NCBI GenBank assembly: GCA_047967505.1
Contig: CM106540.1
DNA from: Dipteris shenzhenensis
Taxonomy: Eukaryota > Polypodiophyta > Polypodiopsida > Gleicheniales
Length of the DNA stretch: 64,000 nucleotides
Direction: 5' to 3' (one strand)
The notes under the pieces were generated by a model. That model was given only the letters and a program-made list of their open reading frames with translations, did no database searches and was not told the origin of the DNA. The position numbers were made by a program, and so were the translations under genes. Numbering within the stretch: the first letter of the stretch is position 1; the number at the start of each line of letters is the position of its first letter. Below are positions 23,175-33,247 of this stretch, piece by piece.

Positions 23175-23462
23175 AGTATTTGGGTGCCCAAATGAGTATA
23201 ATGATTTTTGTTAGACTTGTTTGGCTACCTCTGTGCTGGATGCACTACAACCAATGAGCAGCTATGTCAGTCTGCAGCCCTTCATATAGCGCGTCTGCAC
23301 TTTGCAACTTCAAAATTTGTGAGTGTGCAAAGTGCACATGCGTTGTATGAAGGGCTGGAGATTGATAGTTGTTGCTACTGATTGGTTGTAGTGCATCCAG
23401 CACCGGGTTTGCCAAACAAGTCTAACAAAAATCATTGGACTGATTTGTGCACCTAAATACTG
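23175..23462. mobile_element. Foldback (MITE-like) element, about 290 bp
   Basis: Long imperfect palindrome. The left arm, from agtatttgggtgcccaaat through atttttgttagacttgtt, gtgctggatgcactacaacc and tgcagcccttcata, is mirrored on the right side down to ctaaatact at 23461. No protein is encoded and no clear target duplication is seen. 23463-23522 repeats part of its interior (cagtctg...tgcactttgca...aaaatttgtgag). Confidence 0.7.
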
Positions 23463-23520
23463 TCAGTCTGTAGTTCTTCATACAGTGCGTCTGCACTTTG
23501 CAGCTTCAAAATTTGTGAGT

Positions 23521-23690
23521 GTTGCCTCCAAGGCTTTGGCCTAGTGGTTTGCGTTTTGGGCTCCCAACCCTCAAGTCATGGGTTCAAGTCTTGGAGGCTG
23601 TGGGGGAGGGTGTGTGTGTGAGTGCCACAGCTGTGAACCCATTGCCCACCAGTCCAGGGATCACGGGTGAGTCTGTGTGTTTTTTTAATT
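23521..23690 (+). mobile_element. tRNA-derived SINE
   Basis: A tRNA-like head at 23524-23598: acceptor-type ends gcctcca / tggaggc, an A box tggcctagtgg and a B box gggttcaagtc, the pol III internal promoter elements. It is followed by a GT-rich body and gggatcacgggtgagtctgtg, then a T-rich end. The anticodon arm pairs poorly, so this is not a working tRNA gene. Confidence 0.65.
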
Positions 23691-23719
23691 ATTATAAACA
23701 AGAGTCCGTGTATTTTTTT

Positions 23720-23917
23720 AATTATTATAAACAAGAGAACACAATTTGTGTGCTAGAAATCCAAGCACACAAATTGTGTTCTCTTGTTTATAATAATTAC
23801 AATTTAATTATTATAAGCAAGAGTCCGTGTATTTTTTTAATTATTATAAACAAGAGAACACAATTTTTGTGCTAGATTTCCAAGCACACAAATTGTGTTC
23901 TCTTGTTTATAATAATT
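23720..23917. repeat. Two tandem 79-nt hairpins, period 119 bp
   Basis: 23720-23798 is a perfect 35-bp inverted repeat around a 9-nt loop (agaaatcca). 23839-23917 repeats it with minor changes in one arm and the loop. Linker sequence gagtccgtgtattttttt, akin to the SINE tail, precedes each; a partial third copy lies at about 23660-23710. Confidence 0.9.
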
Positions 23918-24113
23918 ACAAAAACACAAGAAAGCATATAATGAATCGGGGAAACTTGGAAATTATCTATGACCTATAATGAATGGTGGAAGCTTGGAAA
24001 TTATATGTGATATAATAGGGACGAGATAAAGTGGACGAAGATACATGGGTAACAAGTGTCACATATTTACACAAAATATCCAATGCATAGACGTCTCACA
24101 CAACTGCAACGAG

Positions 24114-24420
24114 ATCATGGCCCTGTCGATGCTCAGGTCTGTGGCCTGGGGATTTTTCGTGGCGGAACGACTGGTCGGCAGCTCATCTGGGCAAGCAGTC
24201 AAACCCAAACGCTGGAATGACTTCCCCGGGTGCTTTGAAGCTGTGGTGGAGGAATGTCCGCTTTCAGGCACTAACATGCTTTGGTGAATTTTGCAACGTT
24301 CGAAATTTGAGGTCTTTGCCGACATTTCCTTCGTTGTGGTCATACTTTTCAGGGAGGTCAGGGACCGAGCGCTTATGGAAGGAGTTCTTCACGGATTCCT
24401 CCCACAACCGAGAGAGCAAA
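24114..24420 (+). other. Possible 5' exon or leader of the PPR gene
   Basis: ATG 24114 opens MALSMLRSVAWGFF, an Arg-containing hydrophobic start that could be an organelle presequence, but the frame ends at about 24287. In another frame, 24217-24420 ends at a GTAAGT donor (24421). An acceptor at 24528 would enter the PPR frame in phase. A one-base change would be needed to join the two frames, so the true N-terminus is unresolved. Confidence 0.3.
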
Positions 24421-24531
24421 GTAAGTGTGCGACGAGCCTGAACTAAATGATTTGCACAGATGATGTAGATCTGACTGGGCTCTTGGGTACTTTAACACCA
24501 AACAAACCCAAGATCTCCAGATTTTAAGCAT

Positions 24532-26688
24532 ATGATTACCAAGGAGTCGCTATGGACAGACGGCTCGTACAATTTAGGTTGGGTTAAGGACATGTTTGAG
24601 AAGAAGGCCACAGCGTCCACTGGCCAGGCCCAAGGCCGTGCCTTGGGCGATTGTGGCAAGGACGGCTTCAGTTCTGGAGTAAAGATGAATGCATCTGAAG
24701 CACGAAAACTGCTAAAGAAGAGTGGCTGGGAAACGCTCAGCTTAGAGGAGGCATTCACGTCTATGGAACAGACGCCCCAAGTGCCTCCAGTTGAGGACCT
24801 TTCATGCATCTTGCATAAATGCAGAACATTGAAAAATCTAGCGTATACCAAGCGCTTGTATGCTTATATATGCAAAAGTGGGCTGGAAGATCAGAGTTTT
24901 CTTGGGAACTACCTCATCCCAATGTTGGTCCAAGTTGGGTGTATGTGCGATGCTCAGCAGGCTTTTAACAGGTTGGCTGATCGGAATGTGTATTCTTGGA
25001 CTTCTCTCATCTTAGGTTATATTGAATGTGGAGAATCACAGCATGCTCTCAACCTCTACCAGAAAATGCAAGAGGAATGTGTACATCCTAACAAGTGTAC
25101 CTTTGTGGCTGTACTGAAGGCTTGTGCTAGGCTGAAAGATGCAGAAAGTGGTCGAAACATACACGTCGAGAGTGTCAGAAAGGGGCTGGAAAGAGAGATT
25201 TTCGTTGGCTGCACCTTGGTGGATATGTATGCCAAATGTGGCCTGCTTGTGGAAGCACGGGAAGCATTTGACAAGCTGCCAGTTCGAAATGAGGTCTCGT
25301 GGAATGCACTAATGACAGGTTATGTTGAGCATGGGCTTGGTGAGGAAGCACTGAACTGTCTTGAACAGATGCAACTGGAGGGTGTCTCTCCAAATGCTGT
25401 CACATTTATATGCAGCTTGAAAGCTTGTGGCAGCATAGGAGCCTTAGAGAGGGGCCGAAAAATACACGTGGAGATTGCCAGAGGGGAGCTGCAAAGCGAT
25501 CTTTTTGTTGGCAGCACTTTGGTGGATATGTATGCCAAATGTGGCTCGCTTGCAGAAGCACAGCAAGTGTTTGACGATCTGCCAATTCGAAACGAGGTCA
25601 CATGGACGGCACTGATTGCAGGATATGCTGAGCATGGGTGTGGAGAGGAAGCACTGCACTGTTTCAAACAGATGCAACTAGAGGGTCTCTCTCCAAATGC
25701 TGTCACATTTGTTTGCAGCCTGAAAGCTTGTGGGAGCATAGGAGCCACAGATAAGGGTCGAGAAATACATGCCGTGATTGCAAAAGAGGGGCTGGAAAGA
25801 AGTCGTTTTGTTGGTAACACCTTAGTGGATATGTATGCCAAATGTGGCTCTCTTGCAGAAGCACAGGAAGCATTTGACAAGTTGCCTGTTCGAAACGAGG
25901 TCACATGGAATGCACTAATAGCAGGATATGCTGAGCATTCGCTTGGTGAGGAAGCGTTAAACTGCCTTGAACAGATGCAGCTAGAGGGTCTCTTTCCAAA
26001 TGCTGTCACAATTGTTTGCAGCTTGAAAGCTTGTGGCAGCATAGGAGCCATACACAAGGGCCAAGAAATACATGCCGAGATTGCCAGAAAGGGACTGGAA
26101 AGAGATCTTTTTGTTGGCAACACCTTGGTGGATATGTATGTCCAATCTGGCTTGCTTGCAGAAGCACTGGAAGCGTTTGACAAGCTGCCAGTTCAGGATG
26201 TAGTCTCGTGGAATGCGTTAATTGCAGGATATGCCCAGCTAGGAGACAGTGAAATTGTTTTCCATATGCTTGAAAGAATGAGAGAAGAAGGGATAAAGCC
26301 AGATGGTGTTACATTCTCTATTGTTCTTACTGTATGCAGTCACACAGGTCGAGTGGATAAGGGCCAAAAGTACTTTGAGGCCATGAGCAATGTGTATGGC
26401 ATCACTCCAACTATTGAGCACAACAATGCCATGGTTAATCTGCTTAGCCGTGCAGGCCATTTAGATGAGGCGGTAGTGATGGTGAAGAAGATGCCATTCC
26501 ATGCTAATTCTGTGGTGTGGCGTACTATGTTGGGTGCTTGTCGAAAGTGGGGAAACGTTGAGCTTGGAAGACTGGCATTCAAACATGCAGTGCATTTGGA
26601 TGAAATGGATGCTTCAGCTTATGTTTTGATGTCAAACATCTATGCAGATGCTCACATGCAGGTTGAGGCAGTGAGAGTGAAAGAATAA
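24532..26688 (+). CDS. PLS-class PPR protein, truncated before the DYW domain (718 aa)
   Basis: An organellar RNA-binding protein of the editing-factor class by family knowledge: each PPR repeat recognises one base. The frame from ATG 24532 has a variable N-terminus of about 95 residues, then tandem PLS repeats. From about residue 225 three 101-residue modules are nearly identical (LVDMYAKCG, RNEVTWNALIAGYAEHG, PNAVTFVCSLKACGS); the DNA repeats every 303 bp. The E-domain region follows (HNNAMVNLLSRAGHLDEA, WRTMLGACRKWGNVELG, YVLMSNIYADA). TAA at 26686 stops it where the family continues into KKPG and the DYW domain, whose remains follow. The near-identical modules suggest recent amplification or gene conversion. 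Whether the truncated product works is unknown. Confidence 0.8.
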   Translation: MITKESLWTDGSYNLGWVKDMFEKKATASTGQAQGRALGDCGKDGFSSGVKMNASEARKLLKKSGWETLSLEEAFTSMEQTPQVPPVEDLSCILHKCRTLKNLAYTKRLYAYICKSGLEDQSFLGNYLIPMLVQVGCMCDAQQAFNRLADRNVYSWTSLILGYIECGESQHALNLYQKMQEECVHPNKCTFVAVLKACARLKDAESGRNIHVESVRKGLEREIFVGCTLVDMYAKCGLLVEAREAFDKLPVRNEVSWNALMTGYVEHGLGEEALNCLEQMQLEGVSPNAVTFICSLKACGSIGALERGRKIHVEIARGELQSDLFVGSTLVDMYAKCGSLAEAQQVFDDLPIRNEVTWTALIAGYAEHGCGEEALHCFKQMQLEGLSPNAVTFVCSLKACGSIGATDKGREIHAVIAKEGLERSRFVGNTLVDMYAKCGSLAEAQEAFDKLPVRNEVTWNALIAGYAEHSLGEEALNCLEQMQLEGLFPNAVTIVCSLKACGSIGAIHKGQEIHAEIARKGLERDLFVGNTLVDMYVQSGLLAEALEAFDKLPVQDVVSWNALIAGYAQLGDSEIVFHMLERMREEGIKPDGVTFSIVLTVCSHTGRVDKGQKYFEAMSNVYGITPTIEHNNAMVNLLSRAGHLDEAVVMVKKMPFHANSVVWRTMLGACRKWGNVELGRLAFKHAVHLDEMDASAYVLMSNIYADAHMQVEAVRVKE

Positions 26689-27055
26689 GCGAAGAAGCCA
26701 GGAGAGAGTTGGTGGACTGATGTTGGTGGTTTTGTGCATTCGTTTTTAGTGCGGGATACGAGACATCCCCAAATTGAAAATATATATGCAAAGCTGGAGA
26801 ATTGAGGGAGTAAGGATATGTCCCAGATATGCATTGGGTTTCTCATGAGATATATCTATTCATGCAAAGAAAGTTGGGTTATCTGGGCACAGTGAGAAGC
26901 TGGCTATCACAGGTGACAGGCGCCTTCAGGTGCCCTGATTAATACATGCAATTGGGACACACATACATGTCAAGAATCTTCAGGTTTGTAATGATTGTCA
27001 TGCAGCCGACACTGAATCAAAGATAGAGCAATGTGTTAGAAAAACCTAGACCCTT
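26689..27055 (+). pseudogene. Decayed E+/DYW deaminase remnant of the PPR gene
   Basis: Directly after the stop, the same frame reads KKPGESWWTD and VHSFLVRD, the usual E+ start. Out-of-frame pieces then give GHSEKLAIT (the HxE zinc/catalytic site) and NLQVCNDCHAA (CxxCH zinc site). The terminal DYW tripeptide is missing; the similarity ends near 27043, at the boundary with the LTR-like sequence from 27032. Several stops and shifts. Confidence 0.75.
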
Positions 27056-28130
27056 GGCTAGTGTCTCCATGCAGAGGAAATGGAGTTGAATAAGGGGAGA
27101 ATCTTTAGAGAGGAGAAGGGAACATTAATTCAAAATTTCAACTCACAAGCACCAAATTCAGGAGATAGACAGTAGTAGAAGAGTCCAAAAATATCTAGGA
27201 GTATATTGCACAAAATCTGAACCAACGCTCTTTACAGAAAGCTCCACCAAAGATCTCAAAACACAGAGAAATCTACAGCCTTGGATGGTCTATTTTGAGC
27301 ACAAATACTGCTCCTACTTCTGTCCTTGCAATCCTCAGGTTGCGTGCTCCTCAGTGACCATCTGTAGTGAGAGCTCCTTGAACAGCACCCTCCAGCTAGT
27401 GTGCTCTCCTACTGGGCTGTAGGTATGCACCAAGATTTGCTTCAGAAGCTGAGGGCTACTTCCAGTCTGAACTACTAAATGCCCCCCACAATGGGGCCTT
27501 TTATTATAGAGGGCTCAAGGCTCCTTAGACTGCCCGACCCAGTCTATAGATCCAGCCAACCAGCCACAGACTGGGCCGACCCAGTCTGTACTGACCTGAC
27601 TGGACCAGGCTTACATAAGGCCTTTTCCCCTTCTGCTAACCTGTCTTTTCAGGGACTGCCCTATTCCCTTGTCTGTGTGTGGGCTACTGGCTCCTGCTCC
27701 AGCCCTGCTGCGGCCCACCTGCAAATCTGCTGACCAGCCTGCTGTAGCCTTTCTGGCCCTGCAAATAGCCCACCATTCTGTCTATCTCCAGAGCTGTTGG
27801 CAGCACCTGTTTCTAAGCCGCAGCCATGCCTCTTTGCAGCAGATCCACGACCATTGTGATGAACCTGCATAGCGTGTACTGCTGCTGTACCGGATGTCCT
27901 GTTCTTGCTGAATGCTACTCACAGGTTTTTGCCCTCTTACAGAGCTTCTGCACACTTCTAGTTACCAGGGAATGTCGTTCCCCCTTTCTGGAACATGGGG
28001 ATGGCATTCCAGACGAGCCACATTGTTGGAACGTACCCCACCCTTTCCCCTGCACCAAAAAAGAAGAAGAAGAAGAGGAAGAAGAGGCTGTAAGGGATAT
28101 TGAAAATTGTCTTTTCTTATATTAGGGAAG
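27032..28130. other. LTR-like insertion of unknown type
   Basis: Begins TGTTAGAAAAACC at the point where PPR similarity ends, and has the mixed composition of a plant LTR (for example ccttttattatagagggctc near 27498). No partner copy, PBS or target duplication was found in the window, so a solo LTR is only a suggestion. A purine run (aag/agg) lies at about 28060-28090. Confidence 0.3.
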
Positions 28131-28599
28131 CATGTAGTTATCCACATAGTGGAAGCATAGATCATGAAATGTTCCAAAGGTGTGTTTCTGCTCCCTTTTG
28201 GAAGCTCTTGGGAACACTTTGAGTAATGTGTTGAAATCAAGTCCTGATACGAACATATTGTTTACCTCCATGTCCAGCTCAGCTATATCCTTGCAATCCT
28301 AGCACCAAGCTGATACACAGGTACAACCACAGTACCATCCTCCTACGCACTATCAAATGCCATTACAAATATGCCTGGCACACCACATGACTTGGGTACA
28401 ATCTCTCGGTACACCCGGTTGCTCCCTAGACCCTGAACTTGGCATAATATCTAGACCCTAAAAAGCACCAAGTCTCTTGGGTCTCTTTCAACCCGATATG
28501 CAACATGCATGATCTACAACATACATCCAAAAACTATGACATTACTCCAGGCTGTTTCCACACAAAAGCTCATCTCCTCTCGGCAAGAAATTCAAGTCC

Positions 28600-28800
28600 C
28601 TTCTCACCACGACATCCGAGAATGTATACAAAGCTGATCCTATCATAGAGACCTATGAGCAGATCATGGAGTCAATAAAGGATCGCATTGCCAAAGCCTA
28701 GGATACCTACCGAACACAAGCCAACAAGCATTGGCATGACGTGGGCTACGAGGAAGGGCAATGGGTCCGTCACCTTTATACAAGAATCATGTCTTAGGGT
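28600..28800 (+). pseudogene. Ty3/gypsy integrase C-terminal scrap
   Basis: The frame reads ADPIIETYEQIMESIKDRIA, a TAG at 28699 where Gln fits, then DTYRTQANKHWHD and EEGQWVRHLYTRI, matching the segment after the integrase core in gypsy elements. Nothing upstream is recognisable. Confidence 0.55.
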
Positions 28801-29043
28801 CTAGCATTTGAAGGTGGGCCCTTTGCTTGGGGCTATGGGCATTAGTGATCACAAGAGAGATGCCCTCTTCCAAGAGGGACATAAAAAACCACACCCCACC
28901 TGAGTACCCGAAATTGGGACCAATCAAATGCATAGATTGAATACTGACCCAGCCACTACGAGAAGCCTTGAGTGTGGGCCTATGAATATGCAAGAGTAAA
29001 GGAGATATAAAATAAGACGACAAACTAATGGCTTATAGGTGGT

Positions 29044-30500
29044 TTGAGAAAGCCAACCAAAAATTTTTTTTTTTGGGAGCAAAAATAGACGTCCATTAAG
29101 TATGAATAAAACCTGCCAGCAAGGCAATAATACATCATGCCATACACGAGAAAAAACTCCTCAAGAAGAGGTACAAAATAACCAAGGTTGAGTGTGAAAA
29201 TGCCACCTCAACCGTGTGGAAGACTCACAGAAAAAGGGGGAGTCTCTCCATTTATGGTGAACAAGCCCCTTGTCAATTGTGAGCATAATGATTGCTTGAG
29301 CTCGCTCATCCTCCTCGACCTCATCAGGTTTGGTAGGATCTGGAGTCTTCCTCCCGTTTACATAATGCCATAAGCCATTGAACATAAGCCAAAATCCTAT
29401 CCAAGATCTTCACCAACCAATCAAGCTGATGGAGACTCCTACTCCTCTAGACACCTTGATGTAATAATCTCAACATTGGTAAGGCATATCTGCTCCCTCG
29501 TGGGATCTTTCCTGCACAGTTCAAACATTGTTCCAATCCCCCATCAAGATTATGTTCTTGTCCTCAATGGCTTGTCTTAGCGTTTCCCAAAGATCCATTC
29601 TCCGTGCTGAGATGTTTGAGGCATACACTGACGTAACAAAGAACGTGATTCCTCGATAGGAGACATCTGCTAGGATATACTCACCTAGTGGGTCATATGC
29701 TATGCTTAGGACTAAGAGATCATCGCTCACTAAGAGGGTTGTTCCCCCTTTACCATTCGTAGGACAATTGTTGCTGAAAATAGAGTAGTCATTGAGTTGG
29801 AGAGCTTCGATGCTGCGTGAGCCTGTTTTGAGTTCTTGCAGTGCGAATGCTATTGGCTTGTGAGCTTTCAAAAGCTTCCTAACAAAGACTTGCTTCCAAT
29901 GAGCACATAGCCCTCTTACATTCTAGGACATGCAGGCGAGCGAGGACCTTCAGCCTCCTTTCTCATATGCCTTCATTTTTAGAATCTTGTTCCATATCGT
30001 CCGCCAGAGGCGCGTACACATTAACAAAAGAAAGCGCCTGACCTTTTACGGTTCTAAGGGAGCTTGATTTCCTCGCGGATGACGGGGAGCCAATGTCTGC
30101 ATGCACCGGAGAAGAGCTGGGGTTTGCAAGTAACGGGGTCTTGCCTTTCTTGGCTTTCTGTAGCACCTCGTTGATTTTACTGAGGGCCATTCTTGGACCC
30201 GCTTCCTTAGGAACCTCTGTCTGTCCCTTCTACGAGGACTTTGGGTTAGCGTCTGAGTGTCCTACAAGAGGAGGTGACTCTTCGAATGGCTGGGGGTTGT
30301 CTCGCCACGGGAGGGGTAGAATAGCTTCACTAGTCATCTTGTCAGCTTCATGCATGATGGTTTGGCGAGTGGGAGTGCCTTTAGCCTCACCTTTCGGTGA
30401 TGCTATACTCCCTCAGCCTTCCTTTTCACTACCATTCCTGTCTGGGAATTCTCTTGCGAAGTGCCTGCTGCACTTGCAAAAATAGCACGCATCGGGAAAA
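29044..30500 (-). mobile_element. LINE, minus strand, lacking its reverse transcriptase
   Basis: The 3' end is at 29049 with an A-tract (read as T/A on the plus strand). Going 5' along the minus strand: a 3' region reading SPFFCESSTRLRWHF, the same LINE family as 58245-59212; then a gap in the protein where RT should be; an AP-type endonuclease (29521-29930) with NVRGL, LQELK, GKGGTTLLV and GDWN; and an ORF1 end with a CCHC-like CYFCKCSRHFARE near 30460. A TAG stands where Trp of SWNVRG is expected. RT has been lost by internal deletion. Confidence 0.7.
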
Positions 30501-30536
30501 CCCCAAAGAAAATTTCAGCAACAAGGTGAATTTTAT

Positions 30537-31230
30537 TCAATAGGCCTGCTCTGTTGGATGTGAATCTATTATGTAGACAATGGAATGGTCTGACCAATAA
30601 GCGATTCTTGTTCTAGATGCTTGGTTTTCTGAGTGTTTATTTGTCCAAATGTGGTCTAAAGTTGAACTATAAACTGTTGTTGGTTCATTAATGAGCTGAG
30701 TCATCTTTTTCTCGTGCATGAATTGTTGAAGTTGTGAAAGGTTTCACATCTTTTTCTCGTGCATGAATTGTTGAAGTTGTGAAAGGTTATTTGTTTTTAC
30801 ATTGTAGTTGATGTTCAGGTCTCCGAGTACGTATGTTATTGTGCCTTCTTCTATTTGTTCACAAGTTTCTCTTAAGTTTTTAATCAAGTTTGCTGTGTTT
30901 GTTTTTGGTGGCTTACATACATCAACGATGGAGATTTTTTAAGTTTTAATTGTCGTGAGTAGTGATTGTGTTCCATGTTCCTTGTTGTAGTATGTTTTCT
31001 CAATTTGCATAATATGTTGCAATTCCAAGGCCATCTTCGTGTGCGATGCTCTTGTAATGAGGAAGCTTTACTGTGTTTGTGGATTTCATTCTAGTTTCTT
31101 GGAAGCATATGATGTTTGCTGAAGTAATGCTTTTGCATGCGACAATGTCATGCTCATGTGCCGATAGCGAGTAAGTGTTTAGGGATACGATATGGAACTT
31201 GTTTTCATTGTTTGTGTGCGATGTCGTGTG
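30537..31230 (-). pseudogene. Helentron AP-endonuclease domain
   Basis: The minus strand reads FHIVSLNTYSLSAHEHDIV, ICFQETRMKS and HEDGLGIATYY, then, after a degenerate middle, NEPTTVYSSTLDHIWTN and AYWSDHSIVYII, the DHxW and SDH motifs of this exonuclease-endonuclease-phosphatase family. The final open part is 30537-30719. A 45-bp in-frame tandem duplication (30702-30746 and 30747-30791) sits inside it. Confidence 0.65.
30702..30791. repeat. 45-bp tandem duplication
   Basis: Two nearly identical copies beginning catctttttctcgtgcatg at 30702 and 30747. Confidence 0.9.
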
Positions 31231-31689
31231 TTCAATTTCCCATGTGCTTGTTTGTTGTAGTCTTTCGATTTCTTACAGTACCTTCCTGTCAACTTTAATA
31301 TGTTTCGACTGCAATTTGTTTACCAAGTATAGGTTTTCCGGGTTGCGCACTCATGACAAAGCTGTGTATACTAAGCCATGGGTTTTTATTTTCGTTGGGT
31401 CAAATGCCAATGAATCCATGGATAGCCCTTGCGAGCGGTGCACAGTTCTTCCTGAAGCTGGCTGGATTGGGAATTGTGTTCTTGTAATGGTATCGAGTTG
31501 GTTTTTACCTACTTGGTACTCTCTTTGTATCCGCATTATGGGTGTCCAACCTCTTTCTGTGGTTGCTTCGTACCTTAGGCTGAGGGTTAGCTCTTAGGAC
31601 TCTTCCTGATCTCAAGTGCATGTGTTGTTCGGCGCAGTTGAGGCTCTGATTATAGGTTGATTTTGCTTCGACATGAGGTCAAGGGGCCA

Positions 31690-32260
31690 ACCTTCAATTT
31701 TCAGGAGCTAATTCAAAGCTAGCCCAACATGGTCAAAGCTAACCCAGTGTGCACTAGGTTATAATTCAGCATGTGCTAGAATAGTGTTAACTCAACGTGC
31801 TTCTAATCTAGTGTAGTGCTAATTCAATGTGCATTGGGTTAGTTATTCAACATGCGCTGGGTTTATGATACAACATTTTGGTAATTCAACGTGGCATTGA
31901 ATTAAGGCTAATTTAGCATTGACTTTTGTAATTCAACATTGACTTTTGTAATTCGGTGTTGACTTTGCTATTTTAGCATGCAATGGGTTACTAACTCAAT
32001 GTGCACTGGGCTAATAATTCAACATACATTGGGTTAGGGGCTAATTCCTATTTTGGATTAGATTTTGTGCATTTAATGTGCCAACTGGAAGATCTTGTCA
32101 AATCTCAGTGTGTCAGTCTATGTTAGATGGTCAAAGGTAATCCAACATGGTCAACACTAACCCAACATGCCAAAATTAATTCAACATGCATTGAGTTATC
32201 ATTCAGCGTATGTTGGGTTAAGATTAACCCAACGTGTCTTCTCAGGACTCTATTGTCGAT
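31690..32260. repeat. Degenerate repeat array between helicase and endonuclease
   Basis: Many diverged copies of units like taattcaacatgcattgggtta and its inverse-like taacccaacatg, with a local duplicate attgacttttgtaattc. No coding sequence. It interrupts the Helentron protein. Confidence 0.75.
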
Positions 32261-32399
32261 GGGATTTTTGAAAATTTCTGAGCTTCCATGGCTTTTGTGC
32301 AATGTTTGGGTGCTTGGGGGCTACTTCTGTACTTATTCTACCTACTTCCAAAAATGAAGCAATAAGATACAACAAGAAACCACATAAAAACAAGCGACT

Positions 32400-33115
32400 T
32401 TAAATTGTTTTAATGTCTTCTTCATTATGCCTTCCTACACTAATTTTGTTAAGGATGTCCAAGTACTGCCCATGTTGTTGTCTCATTTGTTGGCGCAACT
32501 TGTAGTATTTAAATTCGTTCTTCCAGATGTCGCTTGTTAGTGCAGATGCAGTGTGCCTATCGTCGAGGATCCAGTTGTCTTTTGTTGGGCTTGCTTGGCA
32601 AAGGTTCCCCACACAGTAGAACATCTAATCCACCAAAGGGCTCCATGTGGTTGTGCTTGATCTCATGCATTCTCATGTCTGCCGCTGCAAAAGTGTGTTG
32701 TCCTACAAGAGAGATTTCATCGATGACTAGTAGCTCCAAGCTTTCGTATAATGCGGACAACGTTTGTAACTTCTCTGAGGAAAGCCCCGTATACTTAGAT
32801 GTAATCACTGGCAAATGCAGGGCTAAGTGAAGTGTATACCCTCCAATGTTGCGCGCAGCTTTTCCAGTGTACGCAACAAGGAGCGCTCTATGCTTCGTTG
32901 GGTCAGTCGTGTCTTTGTGCGAGTAGTGTTTGAGTAGTGCCTATACCATGTGTAGGAGAACGAAAGTTTTCCCTGTGCCAGCGTTTCCTGTTAGAGAGCC
33001 TGATAGGTTTTGTTGGTTCCTTCCGTTTCTTTAGCAACAAGTCGTCGACAATGGTACGTTGCATGTTGTTGAGCTTGTAAATTTTGTGGTACTCCTCATT
33101 TGCTATTGTCTCCAT
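32400..33115 (-). pseudogene. Helentron Pif1-type helicase, N-terminal half
   Basis: LNNMQRTIVDDLL precedes a Walker A (GNAGTGKT, near 32960-32985) in a different frame. Then come TGKAARNIGGYTLH, Walker B LLVIDEISLVG, and EPFGGLDVLLCGE. After another shift, RQQMRQQHGQYLDILNKI follows before the sequence is lost at about 32400. The C-terminal helicase motifs are absent here. Confidence 0.8.
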
Positions 33116-33247
33116 TGCGGGAGCGTACTATGTGTGCATTCTCCACTGGTCCCCTTCACATGGAATATCCAGGTGAAGGTCGTACTGTTCCACTGGGCCT
33201 TTTTCCTCAGAATTTGTTTCTGTTGGTGTCACCTCCATTGCTCGTAG

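Noticed and set aside
23524-23598. Functional tRNA gene
   Set aside because: The acceptor ends and A/B boxes fit, but the anticodon arm pairs poorly and a SINE-type body follows.
23660-23917. CRISPR-like array
   Set aside because: Only two to three hairpin copies, inverted-repeat structure, no spacer logic, and a eukaryotic context.
25320-26183. 287-codon open frame on the minus strand
   Set aside because: Antisense shadow of the repetitive PPR modules; its composition mirrors the plus-strand repeats.
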